A DNA stretch of 64,000 bases from NCBI GenBank assembly GCA_039182965.1, contig JBCDBW010000006.1, positions 5,960 to 69,959 on the forward strand, written 5' to 3'. Positions 34,110 to 43,315 of the stretch are shown in pieces. The translations under genes and the position numbers were made by a program. Below the pieces are notes generated by a model, which saw nothing but the letters and a program-made list of their open reading frames with translations, searched no databases and had not been told where the DNA came from. The first letter of the stretch is position 1. Each line of letters begins with the position of its first letter. This DNA is from JBCDBW01 sp039182965 (GTDB lineage Bacteria > Verrucomicrobiota > Verrucomicrobiia > Verrucomicrobiales > DEV007).

Positions 34110-34808
34110 TTGAACCAAGACCACCCGCCACCTGCCGCCTCTACCACCGCCATCCAGGCCCAGGACGTCCACCAGTCCTTCTCCATCGGCGATCACTCCG
34201 TCGATGTCCTCCGCGGCGTCAATCTCACGGTCGCCCCCGGCGAAAAACTCTTCCTCTGTGGCGCCTCCGGCGCCGGAAAAACCACTCTCCTCTACACCCT
34301 CGCCGGCCTCGAACACCCCAAGAGCGGACACATCCTCGTGAACGGAACCTCCATCTACGATCGCCCCGGCGCCGCCCTCGCCCGACTTCGTAACCAGCAA
34401 ATGGGATACGTCTTCCAAAACTACCTCCTCCTCCCCGAACTGACTGCCCTCGAAAACGTCCGCCTCCCCTCCATGATCCGCAGCAAAACCGGAGACAGCG
34501 CCGCCACCGATATCCTCGAACAAGTCGGCCTGGGTCACCGCCTCCACCACCTTCCCGCCGAACTTTCGGGCGGCGAACAACAACGCACCGCCATCGCCCG
34601 CGCCCTCATCAATAACCCCGATATTCTCTTCGCCGATGAACCCACCGGCAATCTCGACTCCAAAAACGGCGACGAAATCATGTCCCTCCTCCTGAATCTC
34701 GCCGACGAACAAAACAAAACGCTCGTCGTTGTCACCCACGACGCCAACCTCGCCCGAACCGGCGACCGCCTCCTCCACATCATCGACGGCCGCATCGAAG
34801 AGCAATAA
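34110..34808 (+). CDS. lolD: LolD-type ABC transporter ATP-binding protein
   Basis: A 232-residue ATPase of the MacB/LolD group, which drives release of lipoproteins from the inner membrane with LolC/LolE. Walker A is GASGAGKTTLL, the Q-loop is MGYVFQNYLLLPELTALENV, the signature is ELSGGEQQRTAIARAL, Walker B is ILFADEPTGNLDS and the switch is VVTHDANLA. The start appears to be TTG at 34110, since no ATG lies upstream of the family start. No permease gene is adjacent, so the partner must be elsewhere and the symbol is provisional. Confidence 0.85.
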   Translation: MNQDHPPPAASTTAIQAQDVHQSFSIGDHSVDVLRGVNLTVAPGEKLFLCGASGAGKTTLLYTLAGLEHPKSGHILVNGTSIYDRPGAALARLRNQQMGYVFQNYLLLPELTALENVRLPSMIRSKTGDSAATDILEQVGLGHRLHHLPAELSGGEQQRTAIARALINNPDILFADEPTGNLDSKNGDEIMSLLLNLADEQNKTLVVVTHDANLARTGDRLLHIIDGRIEEQ

Positions 34809-35262
34809 ACTCGCTGCCACCCCTCCGCCCCAAAGCCTCACTCTCTACCTCGCCCGCGAAAAAAGGCAGCCTCCCACGGGTCGACCTCTCCCAACGCGAC
34901 TTGAAACTCGCCGCGCACAACGGCCCCCGACCACCGCGCCCTTGTCCCAACATCCTTTCGAATCCAGATTGTCCTCCGAAACGGTTGCACACCGCTCCCC
35001 CCCTTTCTCACCGCCTGTCCACCAACAATGCCAGCCCATCACCCACATCCGTCCCTGCCGCTGTCCAGCGCCTCCCCTTTCACAGGATGCCATCGGCACA
35101 AATGTTGCTGCTTTAAAAGCTCGGCCACGCTTTCAAAGCCTCATTCCGCTAGATCGGCACCCAATTCCTCACTCAGCCGCCGCTAGACCCGAAATACGCT
35201 TCCCGTAAGCCTCATTCTTCGACCTTCCATCCCCTTCCTTCCCAGCCGTCCCCAAAAGCGCC
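34809..35262. other. 454-bp gap without a supported gene
   Basis: C-rich intergenic DNA between the LolD-type gene and the hybrid kinase. No frame shows family character, no long inverted repeat and no T-run hairpin was seen. The promoter of the kinase gene must lie here but is not recognisable. Confidence 0.5.
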
Positions 35263-38200
35263 ATGTTCAGAAACCTTAAGATCGGCACCCAAATCGGCTT
35301 TGGCATCGCGCTCATCCTCGTGGTCTCCGCCCTCGTGGCCACTTTCGCCATCTCCGGACTCAAAAAAAGCACGGCCAACTACACGGAATACCGCTCCCTC
35401 GCCATCGAAAGCGTCCGCTCCGGCCGCGTCCAAGCCAATATGCTCGCCGCCGCAAACGCCGCCCAAAAATTTCTCAACGATCGCGAAGAAGACTTCGCCC
35501 TCCAATTCGCCGAACGATACGCCCTCGCCCTCGACTTCGCCCTCGATCAACAAGCCCTCTTGCAAGACTCCAAACGCGTCGAAATGAGCCGCCAGCTCGT
35601 CGGGAGCCTGGAAGAATACGGCCGCCAAACCCAAAACGCCTTCAATCTCATGCGCCGGCGGGACGCCATCGTCGAACAACTCCTCGCGCCCCAAGGCTCT
35701 CGCATGCAGCAAAACCTCACCGATCTCATCGCAGCCGCCCAAGACGAAGACGACTTCGACCTCGTCTACCTCACCGGGCGGGTCATGGAACACGTCATGC
35801 GCGGGCGCTTCCATCTCCTTCGCTACCTCGACGAAAGTGAAATCGCCGATGCCCTCCAAGTCAGAGAAGAAATCGATAGCCGCATACAAGAATCCTACGA
35901 CCAGCTCGTCATCGCCGCCAATGATCCCGCTTCCAAGAGCTACCTTAAGGACTTCTCCAATGCCCGCACCATTTTCCTCAAAGCCTTCGACGAACTCACC
36001 ACTCTTATCGACACCCAAAACAACCTCATCGTCGGTGAACTGCAGCCCCTCGAAACCTCCATCGCCGATACCGCCGAACGTATCAAACTCTCCCTCAGAG
36101 ACGACCAAGCCGAACTCGGTCCCCAACTCGCCGCCGACAACACCGAAACCGTCCGCAACGTCATCGCCGGATCCATCCTCGGCGCCGTCCTCGTCATCAT
36201 TATCGCCGGCTCCGTCGTCCGCGCCATCTCCCGTCCCGTCTCCAATCTCGTCAAAACCATCGATGAGGTGAACTCCAGTGGCGATCTCGCCACCCGCCTT
36301 CCCATCCACGGCGATAACGAAATCGGCGCCGTGGCCGGCACACTCAATCGATTCCTCGGCAGCCTCGAAAACAAGGCCCGCAGCGCCCAGGACGTCGCCG
36401 CCGGTAAACTCAACACCCAAGTCGAACTCCTCTCTCGGAACGATACCATGGGCCGCGCCCTCAGAGACATGATTGGCACCCTCAAAGAAAACGAAGAGGA
36501 AATCAGTACTCGCGAATGGCTCCACGCCGGACAGGAAAAACTCAACGACGAAATGCGCGGTGTTCTCGATCACAGAGAACTCGTCTCCCGCATCCTGAAC
36601 ACACTCGCACGACACCTCAATGCCCAACAAGGCGCCTTCTTCCTTTTCGAAGAACCCTCTCAGTCCCTCCACTTCGCACAAGGCTTCGCCCTGAATGACC
36701 AAAAAACGACCCGCACCACCTTCAAAATCGGCGAAGGCATGATCGGCCAAGCCGCCGAAGACAAACAACCCATCGTCGTCGATCACATCCCCGAAAAATT
36801 CTACCAAATCGCCTCCTCCCTCGGAGAAACCCCGCCCGCCTGCCTCGTCTCCTTCCCCCTCTGCTACAATAATCTCGTCCTCGGCGTCATCGAACTCGCC
36901 TCCGTCGAACCCTTCACCGAAACAAAACTCGAGTTCTTCCGCGCCGTCCAGGAAAGCATCTGCATCGCCCTCATCGCCGCCCAAAGCCAGGACGAACTCA
37001 AAAGCCTCCTCGAACAAACCCAAACCCAAGCCATCGAACTCGCCGATGCCCAAAAAACCGCCGATGCCGCCAGCAAAGCAAAAAGCGATTTCCTCTCCAA
37101 CATGAGCCACGAACTCCGCACGCCCCTCAACGGCGTCCTCGGATACGTCCAAGTCCTCCAACGGGATCAATCCCTCGGTCCCCGCCAAAAAGAAAGCCTC
37201 GAAGCCATCAACAATTGCGGCGCCCACCTCCTCAACCTCATCAATAACATCCTCGATCTATCCAAGATCGAAGCCGGCAAACTGGAACTCGCCCCCAAAC
37301 CCACCGACTTGAACCAACTCATCCAAGGCGTCCGCGATATCGTCAAACCCCGCGCCGAAAGCAAAGGCCTCCACTTTCGAATCAAATCCTCACCCGAGGT
37401 CCCCCGCGGGGTCGTCACCGACCCCATCAAACTTCGTCAGGTGCTCATCAACCTCCTCGGCAACTCCATCAAATTCACCACCGCCGGCTCCATCACCCTC
37501 ACCGTCTTCCGCCACGATCAAGAATCGCTCCGCTTCGACGTGGAAGATACCGGCATGGGCATCAGTGCCGCCGAACTCTCCCACATCTTCGAACCATTCA
37601 AGCAAGCCGATGGCGGCGAAAACGAAGGCGGGACAGGCCTCGGCCTCTCCATCAGTCGCCGCATCGCCGAAGCCCTCGGCGGCTCCCTCTCCGCCTCCAG
37701 CGAGGTCGGCGAAGGTTCCTGTTTCTCCCTTACTCTTCCCCTCGAGGAAGCCGAAAATTTCAAAGGCTCCGACTTCACTATCGCCACGCCCGAATCCCAC
37801 GCATCCTTCTGCCTCCCGCCGGGCGAAAAACGCTCCGTCCTCATCGCCGATGATCGCGAAACCAATCGTGATATACTCAATCAAATTCTCGCCGACGCCG
37901 GCTTCGATACCGTCGTCACCACCGATGGTGATGAAGCCCTCGAAGCCATCCGCAAACGCCCCTTCGATGTCTTTCTCTGCGATATCCGCATGCCCCGAAT
38001 GGATGGCCTCCAAGTCATCAAACAAATCCGGCAGGACAACCAGCTGAAGCATACCATCGTCCTCGCCGTTACCGCCGATGTCTTTCCCGAATTCCGCGAA
38101 AGAGCCCTCGCCGCCGGCTTCGATGACCTTATCATGAAACCCCTCCGCGTCTCCGAACTCGCGCAAAAACTGAGCAAGTTCCTGAAAGTCGAGTTCGTCA

Positions 38201-38475
38201 CCTTCAACCTCAGCCCCAACAGCGCTCCCACCCCGGGAAACGATCCCGCCGAACTCTTCGAAACCCTGTCCGAAGACAAAATCGAGCAAATCACCGCCGC
38301 CGCCAAAGTCCGCAATTTCACCCGCATCGGCGCCCTCGCAAAATCACTTCTCGAAGAAGAAGAAACCGCAGCCGCCGGCCACCACCTCCTCGACCTCGTC
38401 GCCGCCTTCGACGTCGACGGCATCAAAACCATCGCCGATACACTGAATCTCACCCCCGCCACCCAAGACGCCTGA
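35263..38475 (+). CDS. Hybrid sensor histidine kinase with HAMP, GAF and receiver domains
   Basis: A 1070-residue membrane kinase. Order: membrane helix 8-30, an outer helical sensor of about 260 residues, second helix near 297-318 (GSILGAVLVIIIAGSVV), HAMP to about 370, GAF at about 430-570 (FKIGEGMIGQAAEDKQPIVVDHIP), short coiled coil, HisKA with His616 in SNMSHELRTPLNGVLGY, HATPase with DTGMGISAAEL and GGTGLGLSISRRIAEALGG, receiver with Asp907 in FLCDIRMPRMDG and Lys in LIMKPLRVSEL, and a helical tail. The signal is unknown. Its kinase and receiver parts match the gene at 45204 closely, but sensor parts differ. No response regulator gene is adjacent. Confidence 0.93.
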   Translation: MFRNLKIGTQIGFGIALILVVSALVATFAISGLKKSTANYTEYRSLAIESVRSGRVQANMLAAANAAQKFLNDREEDFALQFAERYALALDFALDQQALLQDSKRVEMSRQLVGSLEEYGRQTQNAFNLMRRRDAIVEQLLAPQGSRMQQNLTDLIAAAQDEDDFDLVYLTGRVMEHVMRGRFHLLRYLDESEIADALQVREEIDSRIQESYDQLVIAANDPASKSYLKDFSNARTIFLKAFDELTTLIDTQNNLIVGELQPLETSIADTAERIKLSLRDDQAELGPQLAADNTETVRNVIAGSILGAVLVIIIAGSVVRAISRPVSNLVKTIDEVNSSGDLATRLPIHGDNEIGAVAGTLNRFLGSLENKARSAQDVAAGKLNTQVELLSRNDTMGRALRDMIGTLKENEEEISTREWLHAGQEKLNDEMRGVLDHRELVSRILNTLARHLNAQQGAFFLFEEPSQSLHFAQGFALNDQKTTRTTFKIGEGMIGQAAEDKQPIVVDHIPEKFYQIASSLGETPPACLVSFPLCYNNLVLGVIELASVEPFTETKLEFFRAVQESICIALIAAQSQDELKSLLEQTQTQAIELADAQKTADAASKAKSDFLSNMSHELRTPLNGVLGYVQVLQRDQSLGPRQKESLEAINNCGAHLLNLINNILDLSKIEAGKLELAPKPTDLNQLIQGVRDIVKPRAESKGLHFRIKSSPEVPRGVVTDPIKLRQVLINLLGNSIKFTTAGSITLTVFRHDQESLRFDVEDTGMGISAAELSHIFEPFKQADGGENEGGTGLGLSISRRIAEALGGSLSASSEVGEGSCFSLTLPLEEAENFKGSDFTIATPESHASFCLPPGEKRSVLIADDRETNRDILNQILADAGFDTVVTTDGDEALEAIRKRPFDVFLCDIRMPRMDGLQVIKQIRQDNQLKHTIVLAVTADVFPEFRERALAAGFDDLIMKPLRVSELAQKLSKFLKVEFVTFNLSPNSAPTPGNDPAELFETLSEDKIEQITAAAKVRNFTRIGALAKSLLEEEETAAAGHHLLDLVAAFDVDGIKTIADTLNLTPATQDA

Positions 38476-38799
38476 TCCGACCAACACCCGCGGCCTCACC
38501 GTCCGCGCCGCCTCCGCCCCACCCCCCTGCGCGCAATTGCCAGATCTCGCTGGAAAAATGGCATGGTTCTTATCTTCTTTGACAAAGAATTGTTCCTACC
38601 GCCCTCTGCCTCGACAAAGCCCGCGCTCGCGCTCCGCACAGGAGAAGCCGAGAACAAGACTCCTTCAAAACTACGGAACCCGTATTGGGCAGGCGTCAAC
38701 CCTCGCATGCCACCACAATCCCTTATTCAGGCCCCATTCTTTGAGGCCCAATCCTAAGAGGTTCTTACAAAAACCACCTATCGTGATACTGTTCCTAGA
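38476..38799. other. 324-bp gap without a supported gene
   Basis: Intergenic DNA after the hybrid kinase. The first 60 bases are C-rich; the remainder is more balanced in G and C than the backbone, which may mark the left edge of acquired DNA. No gene was found. Confidence 0.5.
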
Positions 38800-38925
38800 A
38801 TGCCAGTACACCTTCTTGCCTGCACTAGGCGTCGATTTGCCCACCTTTCTCTCGGAGCGGGCGTCGGCCTCCTTACACGCTCTCTGGCGGAGGACGTTCG
38901 AGAAAGAGTAGAACCCATCTCATAA
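38800..38925 (+). pseudogene. Detached Tat-signal 5' fragment of a phosphoesterase gene
   Basis: A 41-codon frame encodes a twin-arginine-type leader: TRRRFAHLSLGAGVGLLTRSLAED, then VRERVEPIS and a stop. Related phosphoesterases of PVC bacteria (recalled) begin with just such a leader followed within some 15 residues by the LADTH metal motif. Here that motif occurs only about 200 bp downstream, in the gene at 39120, after an element with terminal inverted repeats. The last six codons and the stop lie in the left repeat of the element. I read this as the severed 5' end of that gene. Confidence 0.6.
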
Positions 38926-39139
38926 ATCATGGATGGCTCCGCGATAAAGGGTTTTGGCATCAGACAAGGCGCGACGAGGGAGCGGGTCGAGACCCGTAAC
39001 CGAGGCGCAACGCCGCCTGAGGCCAAAAGACTTATCGCCCGAAGGGCCACCTCTATTACACACGACGAACTCGCAAACTCAAACCTTTCTCTTTCCTCCG
39101 GCGGGGCCGTGCAGGATTTATGAGATCGGTTCTAGTCTT
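38904..39139. mobile_element. MITE-like element with 25-bp terminal inverted repeats
   Basis: The ends 38904-38928 and 39115-39139 are inverted repeats matching at 23 of 25 positions, with a perfect 12-bp core (ATCTCATAAATC / GATTTATGAGAT). The 236-bp unit has no transposase frame. Its interior folds back: GCGATAA...TTTTGGCATCAG near 38941 pairs imperfectly with CTGAGGCCAAAAG...TTATCGC near 39021-39044, and a CGGGTC-GA-GACCCG hairpin lies at 38983-38996. The right repeat supplies the ATG of the following phosphoesterase gene, the left repeat a stop for the fragment before it. No clear target duplication was found. Confidence 0.65.
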
Positions 39140-39932
39140 GCTCGCCGATACTCATGTGGCAGCCGATCCAGATTTGATAGCCAACGGAGCGCCCCTTGCC
39201 GGAAACCTCAAGAAGGTCGTCGCCGAGATTTTTGAAGCCGCAAAATCAAAGCCCATTGATGGAGTCATCGTAAACGGTGATTGCGCTTTCATGGAGGGAC
39301 AAGAGGGCGACTACAGAACACTAGGGAAAACGTTAGAGCCGCTTCAAGAGTCCGGAATTCCAGTACACTTGACGATGGGTAACCACGATGATCGGGAAAA
39401 GATGATCAGCGTAATGTCTGAACGAAAACCCTACAACCCACTCGTCGCCGGAAAATACGTGAGCATCATCGAGTCCAGAACAGCCAACTGGTTTCTCCTC
39501 GATACGCTCGAGATAGTCAATCGCGTGACAGGTGCGCTAGGGGACGAACAATTGTCTTGGCTCCACCAGGCACTCTCCGATCGAAGAGACAAGCCGGCTA
39601 TCATCGTCGGCCATCATTACCTTCAGAAAGACCGGCAGGCTACGACCGTCACGGGGCTAAGAGATACCGAGCTTTTCAAGAAATTGCTCTCCAGCCATCG
39701 CCACATCGCAGCCTACGTGTCCGGCCATAGCCACGATTGGCAATACCATCCTGCTGAGACCACCAGAGTCAACTATGTCAGCCTTCCTCCAACCGCGTAT
39801 GTATTCAACAAATCCCGGCCAAACGGATGGGTTCTCGCAACTCTTACTTCGAGCGGGCTTCAATTGATCCTCCATTCGCTCGATCATACCCACCATCAGC
39901 ACTTGGAAACTCATGCCTTGAACTGGGCATAA
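39120..39932 (+). CDS. Calcineurin-like metallophosphoesterase, probably missing its Tat leader
   Basis: A 270-residue dimetal phosphoesterase with all motifs: LLADTHVA, VNGDCAF, TMGNHDDRE, the His in VGHHYLQ, and SGHSHDW. Downstream segments ANWFLLDTLEIVN, LPPTAYVFNKSRPNGWV fit a family that is normally exported through Tat. The present protein starts eight residues before the first metal motif, with a start codon supplied by the right repeat of the upstream element, so it should stay in the cytoplasm if made. The catalytic part looks intact. Base use is unlike the backbone, with G above C (in 39361-39420, 17 G and 11 C), which suggests transfer. Confidence 0.82.
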   Translation: MRSVLVLLADTHVAADPDLIANGAPLAGNLKKVVAEIFEAAKSKPIDGVIVNGDCAFMEGQEGDYRTLGKTLEPLQESGIPVHLTMGNHDDREKMISVMSERKPYNPLVAGKYVSIIESRTANWFLLDTLEIVNRVTGALGDEQLSWLHQALSDRRDKPAIIVGHHYLQKDRQATTVTGLRDTELFKKLLSSHRHIAAYVSGHSHDWQYHPAETTRVNYVSLPPTAYVFNKSRPNGWVLATLTSSGLQLILHSLDHTHHQHLETHALNWA

Positions 39933-40029
39933 AGTCTCTCCCAACCTCAGTTCAAATCTGTACGGACGATCCTTCGCCATCAAATCCTCGCATCACGCGA
40001 TATGGTGCCCGCAATAACACGGCAGCGTG

Positions 40030-40341
40030 ATGGATCAAGAACACTTCCTGCACCAGAAGACTCAAGCTCAAGAAAAGATTGAGGACACAGAAGAGAGGCT
40101 ATTGGAGCTGGACGATCTCCTCGCCGAAATCGAAAGACTAATGGAAAGTTCAACCATCGGTGATCCCGAAAGAAAGACGCTCTTGGAACGAAAAGCGGCT
40201 GTTCAGAACCAAAGGAACACGTTATCCGACCACCTTTCCAAACTGCGCCTCGCCCTCGCTCGTTGCACGGCATCCCTCTCGGAGCATCCAACAGACCCCT
40301 CCCAGGGCAATGACACCAAGATTGAAGAGCGCGATTCATAG
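40030..40341 (+). CDS. Small coiled-coil protein
   Basis: A 103-residue hydrophilic protein of no known family. Almost its whole length is predicted helix with heptad spacing (KIEDTEERLLELDDLLAEIERLMESS, then LERKAAVQNQRNTLSDHLSKLRLALARC), ending in a short flexible tail. The ATG at 40030 follows a GTG in the same frame; either could start it. It lies between the phosphoesterase and a small membrane protein on the same strand. Lack of the usual C-rich codon ends suggests the same origin as the phosphoesterase. It may be real but unclassified. Confidence 0.5.
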   Translation: MDQEHFLHQKTQAQEKIEDTEERLLELDDLLAEIERLMESSTIGDPERKTLLERKAAVQNQRNTLSDHLSKLRLALARCTASLSEHPTDPSQGNDTKIEERDS

Positions 40342-40385
40342 GCCCCCTCATCCCGCCTCAGCTTTTTGTCTATCTGCCAATTCGA

Positions 40386-40703
40386 ATGCTCGACCAATCG
40401 ACCCCAAACGATGGTAAACTCTATCTAACCACCGTCGTGCTCGGAGACCTTAAGAACAAAAACTTGATCGTTCTCAAGGCCGTTCTCTTTCTCGTGATGG
40501 GAATCCTTGCGACCACCCTCTTACTGATCCAAAACCCCACCCTCCTGACTCTCACGCTCGCGGTCCTCGCCATTTGGGCCTTCTGCCGGGCCTACTATTT
40601 CGCCTTCTATGTCATCACGTCGTATCTCGACCCTTCCTACAAATACGCGGGCATTCTCTCGGCGCTCCGACACCTCCTCTCCAATCGACCAAAAAACAAA
40701 TGA
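40386..40703 (+). CDS. Small membrane protein
   Basis: A 105-residue protein with two adjacent membrane helices (VLKAVLFLVMGILATTLLLI and LLTLTLAVLAIWAFCRAYYFAFYVI) and polar ends; family not recognised. Its stop codon overlaps the start of the metallo-beta-lactamase-fold gene by four bases (ATGA), so it is translated in a coupled unit with it. This strengthens the case for a real gene. The function is unknown. Confidence 0.7.
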   Translation: MLDQSTPNDGKLYLTTVVLGDLKNKNLIVLKAVLFLVMGILATTLLLIQNPTLLTLTLAVLAIWAFCRAYYFAFYVITSYLDPSYKYAGILSALRHLLSNRPKNK

Positions 40704-41398
40704 CTCACGACACGGTTGGATGGTCCCAAATCCGCGGCTTGATCGTCCACTGCCATCTCCTTTACGACGCCCAGGGCGCCTACCTCATCGACGGCGGCTT
40801 TATCAACGCCCCCGCGCGGATCGAGACTTCCCTCAAACGCATTGACCGATCCTGGAGCGACCTCAAAGCCATCCTCCTGACCCACGGTCATCTCGATCAC
40901 ACGCTCAACATCAAAGAACTTCAGGAACGAAGCGGTGCCGCCGTGTATGCGCCCAAAGCCGACGAAGCCAACATAGCGGGCGAATACCGCTATCACGGCA
41001 TCACCCGGTTCTGTGGATGGGCGGAAGCCTTCGGCCGCACCTTGCTCCGCTTTCGTCCCCCATCCATCGATCACTGGTTCAAGCCCAATGAAATAATTCC
41101 CCTCTGGGGGGGCCTCCAAGCAATCCCGCTCCCCGGCCATACCCGCGGCCACACCGGCTTCTACAGCCCTTCCCATCGCCTCCTCTTCTCAGCCGACCTG
41201 TTCGCCAACTTCGGCGGGCCGCCCCGGCTCTCACCACCCTGGTTCACCGTCGACTCCCCCGCCGCCAAGGCTAGCCTACATCGCGCCGCCGCCCTGGACC
41301 TCAAGGGCGTCTCACCCAATCATTCCAAAAACGCCCGCCCCCAAGACCACTTGCGAGACCTCTGTCGACTCCGCGATCGCCACACCGCCCTCCACTAG
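40700..41398 (+). CDS. Metallo-beta-lactamase-fold hydrolase
   Basis: A 232-residue MBL-fold protein. The metal motif LLTHGHLDHTLNIKEL gives HxHxDH; later ligands are the His in IPLPGHTRGHTGFYS and the Asp in LLFSADLFANFGG; a last His is in GVSPNHSK. The size and spacing fit glyoxalase-II-like or general hydrolases; substrate unknown. The ATG at 40700 overlaps the preceding stop by four bases, which fixes the start; a longer frame upstream is just that gene read in another phase. It is last in a short operon. Confidence 0.87.
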   Translation: MTHDTVGWSQIRGLIVHCHLLYDAQGAYLIDGGFINAPARIETSLKRIDRSWSDLKAILLTHGHLDHTLNIKELQERSGAAVYAPKADEANIAGEYRYHGITRFCGWAEAFGRTLLRFRPPSIDHWFKPNEIIPLWGGLQAIPLPGHTRGHTGFYSPSHRLLFSADLFANFGGPPRLSPPWFTVDSPAAKASLHRAAALDLKGVSPNHSKNARPQDHLRDLCRLRDRHTALH

Positions 41399-41743
41399 CG
41401 GCCGAACACCCGCTGCGACCGAAAAAAGCCCCCCCAATCTCCCTTTCGACCACCGCATTCGCCGCTTCAGAGTATCTCGTGGGTCATCTCTCTTCGTTCC
41501 CTTGCCAAACACTCGCCCCGGTGTCGAAAGCGCTGTCAACGCGATAAGCCAGCCCCTCCAGACGGGCATGGCCCGTTCTCAATCCCCTGCGTTCCAACGA
41601 TGTCCGGATTGGAAGCAAGTTGTTTGAAAAATGGCAACCAAATGGACGAATTCCAAAATGACAGGGTAAGCCAAGCATACCGTCGCATCGTCCTCGCAAA
41701 AACCGCTGGCAAAAACTCACGCCCCCAACAAACGCACCTCGCA
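41399..41743. other. 345-bp gap between convergent genes
   Basis: No convincing gene. A hairpin GACGGGC-ATG-GCCCGTT lies at 41561-41577 (seven pairs including one G-T), but it has no T run on either side and is not called a terminator. Short frames in both strands cross the gap without family character. Confidence 0.5.
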
Positions 41744-43240
41744 TTAGCGATCCACCGGGAGGCCGCTTGGCACGCGTGCGGGAATCTCAACACGATGGTC
41801 AATGCCGCTCGAATCCGTCAGTGCCTCAAGGAACGCCACTAGCTCATCGATCTGCGAATCGTCCAAGCCCACCCCCTCCAATTGATTCGCAGCGCTGATC
41901 CGCTCACGCAAGATATCGTTCCGGGACACCCAGGTATCACGCAGATGCCAGCTCTCCATCCTCTCGTCGCTCACCCGCTGGTGGGCCAGCGAAGAGCCGT
42001 TCGCAGTCGTTTCGAGCACGCTATCAAGTTCCGGTAGAATCCCCACCGGTGCCTCGTATCGCTTCAGCTTCTCAACTGGGTCCACATGATGCCGGACAAC
42101 ATCCCTCAGCGTTTCGTAAGCACCGGAGTGCCCCCAGGGCCCCGTGATCGCCACGTTGCGCAGGCTCGGAGTCCGAAACTTGAAGTTGTCTTCAGGCCGC
42201 CGCGTCACCCGACCTCGCCCGAAATCCTCCAAAAAGCCCCGGTGACCGCTCGCCCTCCAGTAACCGCCATCTCGACCATCCCCCTTGCCCGGACCGATCT
42301 GCGGCATCGCGATCGCATAGAACCCGTGGTCGGTTTGAAGCTTCCCTCCGTGACAGCTCGCGCAATTCGCCTCTCCATAGAAAAGCGTCATGCCACGTTT
42401 CGCATCCTCATCGAGTGCGGTCTCCTCGCCACGCAGGTAACGATCGAACGGACTGTTGTCCGCTCGGAAGGCCACAGCCTGAAAGGCGGCAATCGCATTG
42501 GCCACTTGAACAAAGGTGATGTCCTCCGCTTGTTTAACTTCTCCCGAATAGGCCTCGCGAAACAGCCGTCCATACTCCGGAATCTCGCGCAGTCGCGCTG
42601 CCAATAAATCCCACGCCCCCCCATTTCCCGCCGCGCGGTTCAGCGACACGGCATCGGCAATCTCATTCTCTCCCTTCTGCCCGGCCATCTCATCCGGCGA
42701 TAGCACCGGAAACATCGCCTGGGCCGCGAGCGCGTTGTCAAGCCCGCCGGGCAACTTCCATTTCGCCGGTGTGATGAATCCACTATCGTAATAGCCCCGT
42801 GAATCAACCTCTACCCTGCCATCGTGGAAGAATGTCTTAAACTCTCTAGCCCCTACATTGAACAGCCCGGGCGAATTCCGCGGGATGCGCCCGTGCACCG
42901 ACTCTTTCAGGGCCGCTCCCGGCCGACGCTCGGGGCCAATGCCGCTGGCCCCTTCTCCAAAGGACAAAGCCAGGGCATCCGAGGTCCCATGCTTCGGGTG
43001 ATGGCAGGTCGCGCACGAGATATTCCGGTTGCCACTAAGAATCTTGTCAAAGAACAGCTGGCGGCCAAGTTCAACCTTCCCCGCCGGCTGCCTGCCATTT
43101 CCGTGAAAATCAGAATCGACAATCGCTGCCGGCAGCCCATCCGGCACGTCCTCGCCTTCCGCACCGGAGATCGCCAACGCTGTCAGCACAAGATACACAA
43201 AGCGCGTCGGCTCGAGATGCCCAAAAAGAAATAGTGTCAT
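41744..43240 (-). CDS. Di-haem cytochrome c peroxidase / MauG-family protein
   Basis: A 498-residue periplasmic oxidoreductase. After a signal segment (FVYLVLTALAISGAEG) it shows ELGRQLFFDKILSGNRNISCATCHHPKHGTSD with the first CxxCH, NSPGLFNVGAREFKTFFHDGRVE, and a second haem site GMTLFYGEANCASCHGGKLQTDH. FRTPSLRNVAITGPWGHSGAYETLRDVVRHH is the usual family end. Members reduce peroxide or modify proteins using two c-type haems; which applies is unknown. Start uncertain: ATG 43240 gives a compact signal, ATG 43264 is also possible. It follows an exported-protein gene on the same strand and probably shares its promoter, which carries TetR-type palindromes. Confidence 0.9.
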   Translation of the reverse strand: MTLFLFGHLEPTRFVYLVLTALAISGAEGEDVPDGLPAAIVDSDFHGNGRQPAGKVELGRQLFFDKILSGNRNISCATCHHPKHGTSDALALSFGEGASGIGPERRPGAALKESVHGRIPRNSPGLFNVGAREFKTFFHDGRVEVDSRGYYDSGFITPAKWKLPGGLDNALAAQAMFPVLSPDEMAGQKGENEIADAVSLNRAAGNGGAWDLLAARLREIPEYGRLFREAYSGEVKQAEDITFVQVANAIAAFQAVAFRADNSPFDRYLRGEETALDEDAKRGMTLFYGEANCASCHGGKLQTDHGFYAIAMPQIGPGKGDGRDGGYWRASGHRGFLEDFGRGRVTRRPEDNFKFRTPSLRNVAITGPWGHSGAYETLRDVVRHHVDPVEKLKRYEAPVGILPELDSVLETTANGSSLAHQRVSDERMESWHLRDTWVSRNDILRERISAANQLEGVGLDDSQIDELVAFLEALTDSSGIDHRVEIPARVPSGLPVDR

Positions 43241-43315
43241 TGTTAGATAGTAAAGATCTCCCATTCCCGGACCGGGGACGGAGCATTCCGTCCCCGGTTG
43301 CCGGTTCAATCTCCT

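Noticed and set aside
39949..39958. GTTCAAATC, similar to a tRNA T-loop
   Set aside because: The flanking bases do not pair into a T stem and no acceptor or anticodon arms are found.
41561..41577. GACGGGC/GCCCGTT hairpin as a terminator
   Set aside because: No T run follows on either strand.
41600..41842. Plus-strand frame between the hydrolase and the peroxidase genes
   Set aside because: It runs into the peroxidase 3' end antisense and shows no family pattern.
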